Assembly: GCA_013141015.1 (NCBI GenBank)
Contig: JABFRT010000027.1
Location: 1 to 64,000, forward strand
Source of the DNA: Hyphomicrobium sp.
Lineage (GTDB): Bacteria; Pseudomonadota; Alphaproteobacteria; Rhizobiales; Hyphomicrobiaceae
Direction: 5' to 3'
DNA length: 64,000 bases
The notes beneath the pieces are model-generated. The model made no database searches. It had not been told where the DNA came from and saw only the letters and a program-made list of their open reading frames with translations. Below, piece after piece: positions 35,838-48,515 of this stretch. Position 1 is the stretch's first letter. Every line of letters starts with the position of its first letter. The position numbers and the translations under genes were made by a program.

Positions 35838-36758
35838 CTACTTCTTTTCGTCCGGCTTTGCGGCGTCCGGCTTCTTGTCGTCGGCCTTCGGTTCAAGCTG
35901 CTTGTTGCGTTCTTCGATAGCGGTTTTGATTTCGGGATCGACGAACTCAATTTTCGATTTGGCGCGCAATGCAACAGCCGACTGCTGCGCCTTCTGCAGC
36001 AGCTGCGACTGGATAATGCGGTCCTTGACGATGTCGAAGGCTGGCGGCTGCTTCATGCGCTTGTCTTCGATCTTGATCAGGTGCCAGCCGAACTGGGTCT
36101 TGACGGGATCGGAAACGTCACCTTTGGCAAGTTTGAACACGACCTCTTCAAACTGCGGCACCATCTGGCCGTGACCGAAGTAGCCGAGGTTGCCGCCATC
36201 TTCCTTGGAGCCCGGGTCCTTCGAATTTTCTTTCGCCAGCGCCACGAAGTCGCCGCCCGCTTTGATCTTTTCTTTCAGTTCCTTGGCCTTGTCTTCGGTC
36301 TCAACCAGAATGTGGCGTGCCGAGACTTCTTCTTCCGGCTTGATCAGCTTGACCTGATCATCATAGAGCTTGCGCGCGTCGGCATCGCTGACCGAGGCCT
36401 TGATGACCTTTTCGAAGTAAAGTTCGCGCAACGCCCGGCGCTTCAAGTACTTGAGGCGCGTTTCAAAATCGGCGCCCTGGCCGAGCTTTTCAGAGTCGGC
36501 CGCTTCGGCGAACAGCTGATTGTCGATCAGAAACTCCAGCAGCGACATGCGCTTTTGCACGGCCGGCATTGAGCCCATGTCGGCGCCGACTTCGCTGTCG
36601 GCAATGGCCAGATCAGCGTCGGTAATCGGCATGCCGTTGATGGTCGCAACCACCTTATCCTCAGCGAATGCCCGGCCTGAGACCGCAGGAAGGGCGGCAC
36701 TGGCCAGCGCAACGGTCAAAACGGCCCTGACGGCTTGTTGGGCGAGACGGATCTTCAA
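35838..36758 (-). CDS. Periplasmic peptidyl-prolyl isomerase (parvulin/PpiC type)
   Basis: A 306-residue protein with a Sec signal peptide (AVRAVLTVALASAALPAVSGRAFA, cut near AFA). A SurA-like helical region (about 60-150) leads to one parvulin domain (about 160-255): VSARHILVETEDKAKELKEK, DFVALAKENSKDPGSKEDGG, NLGYFGHGQMVPQFEEVVF and KTQFGWHLIKIEDKR. The last part is charged and Lys/Asp-rich. It should speed prolyl isomerisation of exported proteins. It is divergent from secA, in keeping with a shared role in protein export. Confidence 0.93.
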   Translation of the reverse strand: MKIRLAQQAVRAVLTVALASAALPAVSGRAFAEDKVVATINGMPITDADLAIADSEVGADMGSMPAVQKRMSLLEFLIDNQLFAEAADSEKLGQGADFETRLKYLKRRALRELYFEKVIKASVSDADARKLYDDQVKLIKPEEEVSARHILVETEDKAKELKEKIKAGGDFVALAKENSKDPGSKEDGGNLGYFGHGQMVPQFEEVVFKLAKGDVSDPVKTQFGWHLIKIEDKRMKQPPAFDIVKDRIIQSQLLQKAQQSAVALRAKSKIEFVDPEIKTAIEERNKQLEPKADDKKPDAAKPDEKK

Positions 36759-37228
36759 AGGTCGGCTCCTTCAATCACGAAACGGACGTTGCATATAACG
36801 TTGAGGCTCGGCGGCGCAGCGCATACGGCTTGGATGCCGCACGACAGCACTGCAGCCGCCGCTTCTGCCAGCATTTCCGGGGCCTGGGTAGTCCCGCCCC
36901 CCGGCAAAGCCAAGTTAATATTTGGACATTGCAGGCGGGAGAGGTCGCCGGCCCGCGCTGCGTCAGCGTGCAAGCCGCAAAAAGGCCTCTGAACATTGAC
37001 ATTGGAGGGGGGCAGTTCTTATGTCTGGCCCGGACTTCGGGTCCGGACTGGAGAGGTAACGGCCTGCCGCCCTCTCTGGAACCAGGACGAGGCCCTGAAG
37101 ACCCGGATAAGCCGGCGTGGCGGGAACCCCTCGCCGCGCATTTTTTGCTACCCGGTGTCTCGCCGGCCGCTTTTCAACACGGGTGACTAGGCGTTTCGAG
37201 CCCAGCACCCATCAAGGACGATTTGACC
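36759..37228. other. 470-base divergent region ahead of secA
   Basis: It lies between the parvulin isomerase gene (minus) and secA (plus) and should contain both promoters and a long secA leader. A 6-bp stem with a TTCGG loop is at 37030-37046, without a T run. Short open frames on both strands show no protein character. No SecM-like arrest peptide was recognised. Confidence 0.5.
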
Positions 37229-40174
<2,946 letters not shown>

Positions 40175-40196
40175 GCCCGCCGCTGTAGTCGAAACA

Positions 40197-40236
40197 AAAA
40201 AAGCCCCGGCTCTCATGCGAGGGCCGGGGCTTTTTT
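40197..40236. terminator. Bidirectional terminator after secA
   Basis: An A run, an 8-bp GC stem (40203-40210 and 40223-40230) and a T run of six form a symmetric rho-independent terminator between secA and the convergent UPF0114 gene. Confidence 0.93.
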
Positions 40237-40253
40237 GTGTGCCGAGCTTCCGT

Positions 40254-40832
40254 TCAGTGGCCGTCTTTGCTTGGCTCGCTTGAGCCGTGACTATTACCAT
40301 GCCCGGCGATCCTATCGGACAACGCCAGCAACACGCTGGAGACCACAAACACCACGTGAATGATGACCAGCCAATAGAGCACTTTTTCGTTCTCCGGCGT
40401 CACGGTTCTCAGCGACATGAATTGTTTCAACAGCTGCACTGCCGAAATCGCGACGATCGACGACAGCATCTTCAGTTTCAAAGCGCTGAAATCGATGGTG
40501 CCCATCCACTCCGGCCAATCCTTGTGGTTGGTGTGATCGATCTTGGAGACGAAGTTTTCGTAGCCTGAGAAGATCACGATAATCAGCAGCGAGCCGGTCA
40601 AAGCCAGATCAACCAGCGTCAGCACGCCGAGGATCGCGTCGGATTCCGACAGCGTGAACGCGTGCAGCGCAAGGTGGCCGAGCTCAGCCAGAAATTTGAT
40701 CAACAGCACGATCAGCGAGATTGCCAAGCCGAAATAGAATGGCGCCAGCAGCCAGCGTGAGGCAAACAGCGCCTGCTCAAGAAAATTTTCAATTTTGCCG
40801 TGAGGCGCACGTGGTTCAGACATGTCAGCCAT
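40254..40832 (-). CDS. UPF0114 (YqhA) family membrane protein
   Basis: A 192-residue integral membrane protein starting at MADMSEPRAPHGKIENFLEQ, with AGGAGACA just ahead of the ATG. Four hydrophobic stretches are visible (FGLAISLIVLLIKFLAEL; LTLVDLALTGSLLIIVIFSG; MLSSIVAISAVQLLKQFM; VLYWLVIIHVVFVVSSVLLA). The segment ENFVSKIDHTNHKDWPEWMG and the following KLKMLSSIVAIS are hallmarks of the family, whose function is not established. It is convergent with secA. Confidence 0.9.
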   Translation of the reverse strand: MADMSEPRAPHGKIENFLEQALFASRWLLAPFYFGLAISLIVLLIKFLAELGHLALHAFTLSESDAILGVLTLVDLALTGSLLIIVIFSGYENFVSKIDHTNHKDWPEWMGTIDFSALKLKMLSSIVAISAVQLLKQFMSLRTVTPENEKVLYWLVIIHVVFVVSSVLLALSDRIAGHGNSHGSSEPSKDGH

Positions 40833-40959
40833 TGTCTCCTGGATAATCCGTGTCAGATTGCCTGTATCGCACGAAAGCCAGCGCTCGCAAGCGCGAACGC
40901 ACAATGGCGGCCTGCATCATATTCAGGTCTGTAACGGGCGGCTCTTGAAACGGTTGGCC

Positions 40960-41961
40960 TCAGCCGGGGGGCGTGTCCGACGCATCGGCGTAAGGCCGGG
41001 CTGGGCGCGTGCGCGGCGCCGAGTTGCCTTCGATCCGGCGTGGCATGGTGGCGGGCGCTGGCACCTCGCGCAGCCACTGGTCCTGTTCGCGGATGCCGGT
41101 CAATGTCGGTGTGCAGGCGTTCAGCGGGCCAGCATCGGCAACGCGGCTGACACGCTCGAAATGATAGCGTCCATCGCAGACGCTGACAGCGACCGGCTTG
41201 CGCAGCTGTTCGAACGCGTCATAGCCCTCTTTGAGATTGGTCCAGAAACCGATCCACGGGGAATCGGCGTTAGCCTTCATGTTGTCATCGGTCATGCGGA
41301 ACGGAAACACATGGATCGGCACGACGTCCTGGCCGCCATCAATCGCGGCATCCGTCAGGTTATGAATTTCATCCATCACCGGATTGGTCATCGCGAAGCA
41401 GCCGACAGACGAACATCCGCCGTGAATGAGGATGTTGTCGCCTGTGCGCGCCTGAGACTGATCGAGGATATTCGGGAAGCCAATATTCAAAGACTTCGGC
41501 CAGCGTCCGACGTGCCGGGTTTGCTGGCGGTTGACGGTGTAGAACCCTTCCGGCGCCTGTTTGTCGCCGTCGCGCATCTTCGGGCCGACAGAGCCGGACC
41601 AATGGCAGATCGGGTAAGTTGCAAACAGCACAAACGCGCCGTCCTTTTCCTTCCATACTTCCAGTTCGGACTCGGTCTTGAACACGCGGATCACGATGGG
41701 CGCGGAAAGCCGGACGCCCTTCTGCCGCATGCGATCCTGGAAGTCGGCGATGTTTGGCGTATTAGGAAGCGGCAGGGCGCCAGAAGCGGCAGCCCGTTGC
41801 CGCTCGATCCGGTCGGCGGCGACATCTTTCAATTCGATTGTCAGGGCGCTGGCGGGCTGGCTGAGAGCTGCAATAGAGGCGGCGGCGGCGCTGGCGCACG
41901 CCAGTACTTGAGCAAAAGCCCAAACGCACCCTCTCAACCGCTGCGCAACACTCAACCTCAT
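40960..41961 (-). CDS. L,D-transpeptidase (YkuD domain), copy 1
   Basis: A 333-residue exported protein starting at MRLSVAQRLRGCVWAFAQVL, with a signal peptide ending near PASA. The YkuD domain occupies about residues 75-235: APIVIRVFKTESELEVW, FVLFATYPICHWSGSVGPK, KQAPEGFYTV and the catalytic HGGCSSVGCFAMTN, where the second Cys (in SxGC) is the nucleophile. These enzymes form 3-3 peptidoglycan cross-links or attach proteins to the wall. A Pro/Arg-rich tail follows. It is the third in order of transcription in a run of three paralogues. The frame continues upstream to 42219 but without protein character. Confidence 0.9.
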   Translation of the reverse strand: MRLSVAQRLRGCVWAFAQVLACASAAAASIAALSQPASALTIELKDVAADRIERQRAAASGALPLPNTPNIADFQDRMRQKGVRLSAPIVIRVFKTESELEVWKEKDGAFVLFATYPICHWSGSVGPKMRDGDKQAPEGFYTVNRQQTRHVGRWPKSLNIGFPNILDQSQARTGDNILIHGGCSSVGCFAMTNPVMDEIHNLTDAAIDGGQDVVPIHVFPFRMTDDNMKANADSPWIGFWTNLKEGYDAFEQLRKPVAVSVCDGRYHFERVSRVADAGPLNACTPTLTGIREQDQWLREVPAPATMPRRIEGNSAPRTRPARPYADASDTPPG

Positions 41962-42079
41962 GGACGTTTCGCCCAACCCCGTAACTGACTGACCCGTCTG
42001 CGGACAATAATCGCTTGGGGCGAAAATTCGTAGTGCCATTTTGCATCCAACCACAGGTCCGTTAAGCCCCTGAGTTGGT

Positions 42080-42943
42080 TTAACTCTTTGCCGGAGCGCC
42101 CGGGCAGCGGTTTTCGATTGGGGCGTCGCCGGCAAGATACACTCCGGCCGGCTCGAAACCATATGAGCCGCGGCAAACGTGAACCTTTGGCGGCAAATGG
42201 CTGGCTTCAAACAGGTCATGGCCGGTTTTCAGCGTCTGCCAGAAAGGCATCGCTGGATGGCCGGCATAGGCTTTGACCCGCTCGTCTGTCAGGCGGAACG
42301 GGAAAACCTGCACCTGGAAGCGCTTCTGCCCGCCCGCCAGGGCCGCCGTGACCAGTTGCCAGATCTCGGCCATCTGGCTGTTGGTCATCGCGAAGCACCC
42401 GACCGACGCGCATCCGCCATGAACCATGATCAAGGACCCCGTCCGGCCATTGGCGGTGTCGAACGCGTTCGGGTAGCCAAGGTTGAAGGAGCGGAACCAG
42501 CGGCTGTTGGGATTGAGCGCGGCTGCGTCAACCGAATAGAAGCCTTCGGGTGCCTGGTGGTCGCCCTGCTGCAGTTTGGGCCCAAGCGTGCCGGACCAGC
42601 GGCAAATGGAATAGGTCGCGAAGCGGTGGAAAACGCCGTCGCGTTTCATCCAAAGTTCCAACTCAAACTCGCGTTTGAAAATGCGCATAAAAATAGGCGC
42701 GCCTTCCGTCACGCCATGCGCGCTCAAGCGCTGCGGCAATCGCGTGACGTCGGGCGCACCGCGCATGCCAAGTCCAAAGGATGCCCGCCAACGCCGCTCA
42801 GCGCGTTCAAACGAAATCGCACTCTCGTCACTTGCAGGCCCAAGCGGAAACCACAGCGGCGCTAAGAATATCGCAAAACCCGCGAACGCAGCAAAGGCCG
42901 TCAGGAAGAGGAGACGCGGCCATCGGCGCCGGGTTTTGCGCAT
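42080..42943 (-). CDS. L,D-transpeptidase (YkuD domain), copy 2
   Basis: A protein of about 287 residues from the ATG at 42943 (MRKTRRRWPRLLFLTAFAAF); a GTG at 42985 would add 14 residues. A basic start and one hydrophobic segment (LFLTAFAAFAGFAIFLAPLW) act as a signal or membrane anchor. The YkuD core is clear: APIFMRIFKREFELELWMKR, FATYSICRWSGTLGPKLQQG, HQAPEGFYSV and the active site HGGCASVGCFAMTN. The C-terminal VHVCRGSYGFEPAGVYLAG parallels the Cys-containing SVCDGRYHFERV of copy 1. It lies between the two other copies on the same strand. Confidence 0.9.
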   Translation of the reverse strand: MRKTRRRWPRLLFLTAFAAFAGFAIFLAPLWFPLGPASDESAISFERAERRWRASFGLGMRGAPDVTRLPQRLSAHGVTEGAPIFMRIFKREFELELWMKRDGVFHRFATYSICRWSGTLGPKLQQGDHQAPEGFYSVDAAALNPNSRWFRSFNLGYPNAFDTANGRTGSLIMVHGGCASVGCFAMTNSQMAEIWQLVTAALAGGQKRFQVQVFPFRLTDERVKAYAGHPAMPFWQTLKTGHDLFEASHLPPKVHVCRGSYGFEPAGVYLAGDAPIENRCPGAPAKS

Positions 42944-43015
42944 TACGGGCTGTTGCCGGTCTCTGGGTCCAAGGATCACGGGCACGGTAGGTGGACTCTA
43001 TTTCTCAAAAGCCGG

Positions 43016-43987
43016 TCAGGGCCGCGCGTTGGCAACCGGACTAGGTAGAGTGTTAGGTGCGGACGCCGGCATGACGCCGCTGGCAGCTGCCGATTGCGCG
43101 GCCTTGGCGGCGTTGATGTCGGCGAGCGTCGGCTCAACATCCGAACTCACCAACCCCTTCAATTTATTGCCGCTCGCCACTTCGGCGTCGGGCGCCGTTG
43201 GCAGCGGCGTGAAGGCGGCAATCACCGGCTTTTGAAACGCCGGGCACGCGCCATCCGGGTCCGGCTTGCTTTGTGCTGTCACGTTGACAACGTAGCGCCG
43301 CTCGCACACGGCAATGCCCGGCGGCAGGCGATGCGTTTCGAAATGATCGTAGCCCTGCTTCAGGGTTTTCCAGAACCCGAACCATTTGTGGCTCTTCATC
43401 TGCGCCATACGCGCGTCCGTCATGCGGAACGGGTAGGCGTGCAACTGAAAGCTCGGCTGGCCGGCCTTCAAAGCTTCGCGCGTCACGCCGTAGATCTCTT
43501 CCATCATGGCGTCGGTCATCGCGTAGCACCCGGCCGAGCGGCACTTGCCATGCACCATCACGGAATCGCCTGTCCGGCCGTGGGATTTGTCGAAGCTGTT
43601 GGGGTAGCCGAGATTGAACGACAGATAGAATTTAGAGTTCGGATTCATCAATACGGGCGTGATGGCGTAGAAGCCTTCGGGCGCCTGTTTGTCGCCTTGA
43701 GCGAGTTTCGGCCCAAGTTCGCCCGACCAATTGCAGATCGGGTAGGTTTTGAAATGGTAGAAGCGGCCGTCATCGCGCTGCTTCCAAATTTCAAGTTCGG
43801 ATTCTTCCTTGAAGATGCGCACGAACACCGGGGAGCCCGCCTGCATGCCCTTCTTGGACAGCATTTCGAGCGTCTCTTTGCCAAGCGGTACTTCCGACGG
43901 CGCCGGAATAACAGGCGCGTTCGAGCAAGCGCCTAGCGAAAGCCCGGCCAGCAAACTCAAGCCAATAAGAAATCGTCCCCGTCGCAT
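43016..43987 (-). CDS. L,D-transpeptidase (YkuD domain), lipoprotein, copy 3
   Basis: A 323-residue protein with a lipoprotein signal (GLSLLAGLSLGAC, lipobox Cys at residue 21), so it is anchored in a membrane, unlike copy 1. The core shows GSPVFVRIFKEESELEIWKQ, FKTYPICNWSGELGPKLAQG, KQAPEGFYAI and the active site HGKCRSAGCYAMTD with the nucleophile Cys in SAGC. CERRYVVNV near residue 240 matches the conserved Cys segment of the other two copies. A low-complexity Ala/Pro tail of about 75 residues follows. It is first in transcription order of the three. Confidence 0.9.
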   Translation of the reverse strand: MRRGRFLIGLSLLAGLSLGACSNAPVIPAPSEVPLGKETLEMLSKKGMQAGSPVFVRIFKEESELEIWKQRDDGRFYHFKTYPICNWSGELGPKLAQGDKQAPEGFYAITPVLMNPNSKFYLSFNLGYPNSFDKSHGRTGDSVMVHGKCRSAGCYAMTDAMMEEIYGVTREALKAGQPSFQLHAYPFRMTDARMAQMKSHKWFGFWKTLKQGYDHFETHRLPPGIAVCERRYVVNVTAQSKPDPDGACPAFQKPVIAAFTPLPTAPDAEVASGNKLKGLVSSDVEPTLADINAAKAAQSAAASGVMPASAPNTLPSPVANARP

Positions 43988-44169
43988 CTCAAAAATCGTC
44001 CCGTCTGAACTCTTGCAGCACGCAAGCCGTGGGCTTGCAGGTCTACCCCTGACGCAAACGCTAAACCAAAGAATATGCTCGGCTTTTTGACGCCTATTGC
44101 AACGCTGTCAAGGCAGGTAAGGCTATGATTGAGGCCACAGCACGGCCAAGCCCGGCCTGCCAATACAGC

Positions 44170-45138
44170 TTATCGTCCGATTGAGAGGAAGCGGTCGTGC
44201 CGCTGTCTGCGGATCTCTTCCGCGGATTTGCCGTCAAATTCGGAGAGCGCCCGGGCAATGGCATTGCCTGTGGCTATGATCACGGACTCACGGTCGCGAT
44301 GCGCGCCGCCAACGGGCTCCTTGACGATCACGTCGATCACGCCGAGCTGGTCGAGGTCTTGCGCGGTGATCTTCATGTTGGTCGCGGCTTCTTCCTTCTT
44401 CTTGGCATCGCGCCAGATGATGGAGGCTGCGCCTTCCGGCGAGATCACCGAGTAGATCGCATGCTCCAACATCAAGATGCGGTTGGCAGTGGCAATCGCA
44501 ATTGCGCCGCCCGAGCCGCCCTCACCAACCACGACCGCGATGATCGGTACGCCGAGCTTCAAACAGCAGTCGGTTGATCGTGCAATGGCTTCGGCTTGGC
44601 CGCGTTCTTCAGCGCCAATGCCAGGATAAGCGCCCGGCGTATCGACAAACGTGATGACGGGAAGGCCGAACCGCTCGGCCATCTCCATCAGGCGGACAGC
44701 CTTGCGATAGCCCTCGGGCTTGGCCATACCGAAGTTGTGTTTGATGCGGCTTTCAACGTTATCATCGCCTTTTTCATGGCCCATGACCATAACGGAGCGG
44801 CCGCGGAATTTGCCGATGCCGGCAACAATCGCCTCGTCTTCGGCGAAGTAGCGGTCGCCAGCCAGCGGCGTAAAATCTTCGATCAGCGCGCCGACGAAAC
44901 TCAGGCAATGGGGCCGCTCGGGGTGGCGCGCAACCAGTGTCTTCTGCCACGGCGTCAGCTTGTTGTAGATGTCGATCAGCCCGGCCTTGGCCTTCTGTTC
45001 CAGCTTGCCGATTTCGTCGGCAATCTGCGGACCCTTGCCGTTCTTTTGCATGGTCTTGAGTTCGGCGATCTTTTTCTCAAGCTCAAGGATGGGCTTTTCG
45101 AAGTCGAGATAGGTATGAAGAACGGGAGATGCGCTCAC
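44170..45138 (-). CDS. accA: Acetyl-CoA carboxylase carboxyltransferase subunit alpha
   Basis: With AccD it transfers the carboxyl group from biotin to acetyl-CoA, the first step of fatty acid synthesis. The 322-residue length fits. Motifs are YLDFEKPILELEKKIAEL, RHPERPHCLSFVGALIEDF, VMVMGHEKGDDNVESRIKHN, TFVDTPGAYPGIGAEERGQA, VVGEGGSGGAIAIATANRI and YSVISPEGAASIIWRDAKK. It lies upstream of the three L,D-transpeptidase genes on the same strand, with a 182-base gap. Confidence 0.96.
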   Translation of the reverse strand: MSASPVLHTYLDFEKPILELEKKIAELKTMQKNGKGPQIADEIGKLEQKAKAGLIDIYNKLTPWQKTLVARHPERPHCLSFVGALIEDFTPLAGDRYFAEDEAIVAGIGKFRGRSVMVMGHEKGDDNVESRIKHNFGMAKPEGYRKAVRLMEMAERFGLPVITFVDTPGAYPGIGAEERGQAEAIARSTDCCLKLGVPIIAVVVGEGGSGGAIAIATANRILMLEHAIYSVISPEGAASIIWRDAKKKEEAATNMKITAQDLDQLGVIDVIVKEPVGGAHRDRESVIIATGNAIARALSEFDGKSAEEIRRQRHDRFLSIGR

Positions 45139-45320
45139 GGGCAGCAGCCTTTCGGAGTGTTGAAAAAAGGGCGCACCAGCAACATTGGCGGCGCATCACC
45201 TCAAGCAGGGTCAAATCTATACGAATTTTCGCTCCCCGTGCCTTGGGGTGTCAAGGCGGCATGGGTCGGGGTGATAAATGGTCTGTGTGTCCGGTGGGTA
45301 TTCAATGTGTGTTACGGCCG

Positions 45321-46823
45321 TTAATGGGTGTTACCAGACAGCCTCTTAACCCAAGGTGCGGCGGCAAACAGCAGCCCTGCGGCGATTGCGACCAGGCCCG
45401 CCTGGGTCAGGAACGCCGAGGCGAGGGCTGCTGGGTCTTCGCTGCGAAAGCCGCCGCCCAGCACCCCGGCCAATTTGTTGCCGAAGGCGGCTGCCAGGAA
45501 CCACAGCCCAAGCACCAGCCCGGTCATGCGGGCAGGCGCCAGTTTGGTCATGGTTGATAGGCCAACGGGGCTTAACAGCAACTCACCAATCGTTTGCAGC
45601 AGGAACAGGCCAATCAGCCAAAGCGGCGACACCTTGCCCGCCGCCGCCAAAGTTGCAGCCGGCACCATCAGCAGAAACGACGCTGACAGGAACAGCAACC
45701 CAATCGCAAATTTGATTGCTGGAGACGGCTGACGCGCGCCAAGCGCGATCCACAACGCCGCGAACATTGGCGCCAGCAAAATTACGAAGATCGGGTTGAT
45801 CGATTGAAACCACGCCGACGGGAACGGCACGCCGGCAATCTCGTTGCGCGTCAGCCGGTCGGCAAACAGCGCAATCGTCGTGCCGGCTTGTTCAAAGATC
45901 GCCCAGAATATCATGGCCGCGATAAACAACACGCCGATGGCAGCGAGGCGCTGGGCGTCGTCATGCGGCTGGCGCGCGGCGTAGATAATGCCGGCGATGG
46001 GCAGCGCCAGAAACAGCCAGCGCAGCCACGCGAAATCCGGCTGATCCGAGGCAAGCGCAAGGGCCAGCAGCGCCAGCGTGCCGCCGATAACCGCAGCGCC
46101 GTGTTTGATCAGCGCCGGCGTGTCGCGCGCCTCAGTGTCATCGCCGCTGTGGGGCTCGGCCAATCCAGCGGCATTGCGTGCGAATGTCAGCATGGCCAAC
46201 GTCATGCCGATGCCGGCTGCCGCAAATCCCCAGTGCCAGCTGTGCGCCGGGTCAAAGCCATTTGACGAGAGCCAGCCTTTGAACCACACGCTTTGCGCCA
46301 GAAAGCCTGTCACCAGCGGCGCAATAAACGCACCGATGTTGATGCCCATGTAGAAAATCGAGAAGCCGGCATCGCGGCGCGTGTCGCCGGGCGCATACAG
46401 CGCGCCAACGAGTGCCGAAATATTCGGCTTGAATAATCCCGTGCCAAGCGCGACGAGCAGCAGCCCGGGATAAAACGTCTCGATCGACGGCACGGCAAGC
46501 GCATAGTGCCCGAGCGCGATCGTCCATCCGCCGAGCAGCACCGCGCGGCGTGCGCCCAAAATTCTATCGGCAAGGAACCCGCCGGGAATGGCCAGCATGT
46601 AAACGGCCATCGTGTAGTTGCCGTAGATCCGGCCCGCGTCCTGCGTTTCAAAGCCAAGCCCGCCGCTGGCAATGGGGGCCACCATGAACAGCGTCAGCAG
46701 CGCCCGCATGCCGTAATAAGAAAACCGCTCCCATAGTTCGGTGAAGAACAGTGGCGCGAGGCCGCGAGCGTGGCCGGCAAGAAATGGCGTTCGCCGCGGT
46801 GCATGTGGTGTGATTGGGTTCAT
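45321..46823 (-). CDS. POT-family (PTR2) proton-dependent peptide transporter
   Basis: A 500-residue inner-membrane transporter starting at MNPITPHAPRRTPFLAGHAR. The family signature is FFTELWERFSYYGMRALLTL near the first helix, with IPGGFLADRILGARRAVLLG and the long GLFKPNISALVGALYAPGDT that matches the second PTR2 signature. About 13 or 14 hydrophobic helices can be counted. It takes up di- and tripeptides with protons. It stands alone, with 180 bases or more on both sides. A longer frame to 46931 lacks protein character. Confidence 0.92.
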   Translation of the reverse strand: MNPITPHAPRRTPFLAGHARGLAPLFFTELWERFSYYGMRALLTLFMVAPIASGGLGFETQDAGRIYGNYTMAVYMLAIPGGFLADRILGARRAVLLGGWTIALGHYALAVPSIETFYPGLLLVALGTGLFKPNISALVGALYAPGDTRRDAGFSIFYMGINIGAFIAPLVTGFLAQSVWFKGWLSSNGFDPAHSWHWGFAAAGIGMTLAMLTFARNAAGLAEPHSGDDTEARDTPALIKHGAAVIGGTLALLALALASDQPDFAWLRWLFLALPIAGIIYAARQPHDDAQRLAAIGVLFIAAMIFWAIFEQAGTTIALFADRLTRNEIAGVPFPSAWFQSINPIFVILLAPMFAALWIALGARQPSPAIKFAIGLLFLSASFLLMVPAATLAAAGKVSPLWLIGLFLLQTIGELLLSPVGLSTMTKLAPARMTGLVLGLWFLAAAFGNKLAGVLGGGFRSEDPAALASAFLTQAGLVAIAAGLLFAAAPWVKRLSGNTH

Positions 46824-47027
46824 GTGGCTTACCTTGTCTGCCCTTGCAGGCGCTGTCAAAGCCCGTCGCGTTCGAATTTGGCATGCCGCGTTACCCGGCC
46901 TTAACCGTGCGCCGCCTTGCCGATGCGGCACAGGTGTTTCGCCCGCATTGCGCTGCCAAAGTTTACGCGGCCGTCAACCATGGCGGCGTAAGGGGGAGGC
47001 ATCACGCAATTGCTTGCGAAGGCAAAG

Positions 47028-48515
47028 ATGACGGCCAGCACACTTCACACCTCAAACATCCCAGCAACACCCGCACAATCCGGCCTGCCGCGGCTGGCGG
47101 CCATGTTCGTCGACAGGCGCTATAGCGTGTCGCGTCCCAAGCTGTTGTTCGCCGTCGCCCTGCTCGATGGTGTGTCGGTTTGGCTGTCGAGCATGATTGC
47201 GGCGCATCTGGTTGATGGCGCGGCCGGGTGGCCAGCCGCAATCCGCGGCGGCCTGGTTGCGGTGCTGGTGATCTCAGCCCTGCATGTCAAATGGTCATAC
47301 TCCGTTTCAGCTCTCAGAAGCGCACCTGCGCAATTCGCCAAGGTCGTCATGGCGCTGATTACGGTGTTCCTGATTCTCACCGGTGCGGCCTATCTGGCAG
47401 GGCGCGTTCCCTCATCGCCGAAGTTCGTGATTGCCTGGCTGATGCTGGCGCTGGTCATGCTCGCTGTCATTCGCATTGTCGCGTCGCGCGTGGTCGATAG
47501 TTTGACGCGCGCCGGGCTGCTGGTCCGCAAGACCGTCATCGTCGGCGGCGGCAAGGAAGCCGATGATCTGATCGCCGCGCTGGCGGCAGACGGCGCGGCG
47601 CATCTCAAAATTCTAGGCGTGTTCGACGATCGCCAGGACGAGCGCGTGTCTGAAAGCACCTCCGCCCTGGCGCGGCTTGGAACCTTCGAAGATCTCGAAG
47701 CCTTCTGCCGTGATTCCGGCATCGATCTGCTGATCGTCACCGTGCCGACGCGCGCCGAAGACCGCTTGCTGCAAATTCTGCAGAAACTTTTCACGCTGCA
47801 AATCGATATCCGCGTGTCTGCCATGACGTCGAAGCTGCGGCTGAACTCAAGCGCCTATCACTACATCGGCAAGGTGCCGATGCTGGCCGTGATGGACAAG
47901 CCGCTGACCGACTGGGATCGCGCGCTTAAAAACATCGAAGACCGCGTGCTCGGCGCGCTGCTGTTGATTGCTGTTGCGCCCATTATGGCGCTGACGGCGC
48001 TGGCCATCCGCCTCGACAGCAAAGGACCAATCTTCTTCAAGCAGAAGCGCTATGGCTTCAACAACGAGCTGGTCGAAGTTTTCAAGTTCCGCTCGATGTA
48101 CGCCGAGCAGTCGGACGCCACCGCCAGCAAACTTGTAACGCGCGGCGATTCCCGCGTCACGCCGGTCGGCCGCTTCATCCGCCGCACCAGCATCGACGAA
48201 CTGCCGCAGCTGTTCAACGTTCTTCTTGGCACCATGTCGCTGGTCGGTCCGCGTCCGCACGCCACCCAGGCCAAGGCCGGTGAGGATCTCTATCAGGATG
48301 TCGTGCAGGGCTACTACGCGCGCCATCGCGTCAAGCCCGGCGTCACCGGCTGGGCGCAGGTCAACGGTTGGCGCGGCGAGACCGATACCCACGACAAGAT
48401 CCAGGCACGCGTCGAATACGATCTCTACTACATCGACAATTGGTCTGTTCTGCTTGATCTCTACATCATCGCGTTGACACCTTTCTCACTGCTATCGGCC
48501 AAAAATGCTTACTGA
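47028..48515 (+). CDS. Undecaprenyl-phosphate sugar phosphotransferase (WcaJ/ExoY-type)
   Basis: Starts exopolysaccharide synthesis by putting a sugar-1-phosphate, often glucose, on undecaprenyl phosphate. About 495 residues from the ATG at 47028 ([15 protein letters not shown]), behind AAGG; a TTG at 47010 is possible. Four membrane helices (about 35-140) precede a nucleotide-binding-like cytoplasmic domain ([20 protein letters not shown]), a fifth membrane segment ([20 protein letters not shown]) and the catalytic sugar-transferase domain ([65 protein letters not shown]). The next gene overlaps it by 11 bases. Confidence 0.92.
   Translation: MTASTLHTSNIPATPAQSGLPRLAAMFVDRRYSVSRPKLLFAVALLDGVSVWLSSMIAAHLVDGAAGWPAAIRGGLVAVLVISALHVKWSYSVSALRSAPAQFAKVVMALITVFLILTGAAYLAGRVPSSPKFVIAWLMLALVMLAVIRIVASRVVDSLTRAGLLVRKTVIVGGGKEADDLIAALAADGAAHLKILGVFDDRQDERVSESTSALARLGTFEDLEAFCRDSGIDLLIVTVPTRAEDRLLQILQKLFTLQIDIRVSAMTSKLRLNSSAYHYIGKVPMLAVMDKPLTDWDRALKNIEDRVLGALLLIAVAPIMALTALAIRLDSKGPIFFKQKRYGFNNELVEVFKFRSMYAEQSDATASKLVTRGDSRVTPVGRFIRRTSIDELPQLFNVLLGTMSLVGPRPHATQAKAGEDLYQDVVQGYYARHRVKPGVTGWAQVNGWRGETDTHDKIQARVEYDLYYIDNWSVLLDLYIIALTPFSLLSAKNAY

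Noticed and set aside
36759-37228. Short frames upstream of secA as a SecM-like regulator
   Set aside because: No signal peptide plus arrest-motif combination was seen, and SecM is a gammaproteobacterial system.
40822-43936. Long plus-strand frames opposite the L,D-transpeptidases
   Set aside because: They mirror the three minus-strand genes, share the same repeated pattern and have no independent protein character.
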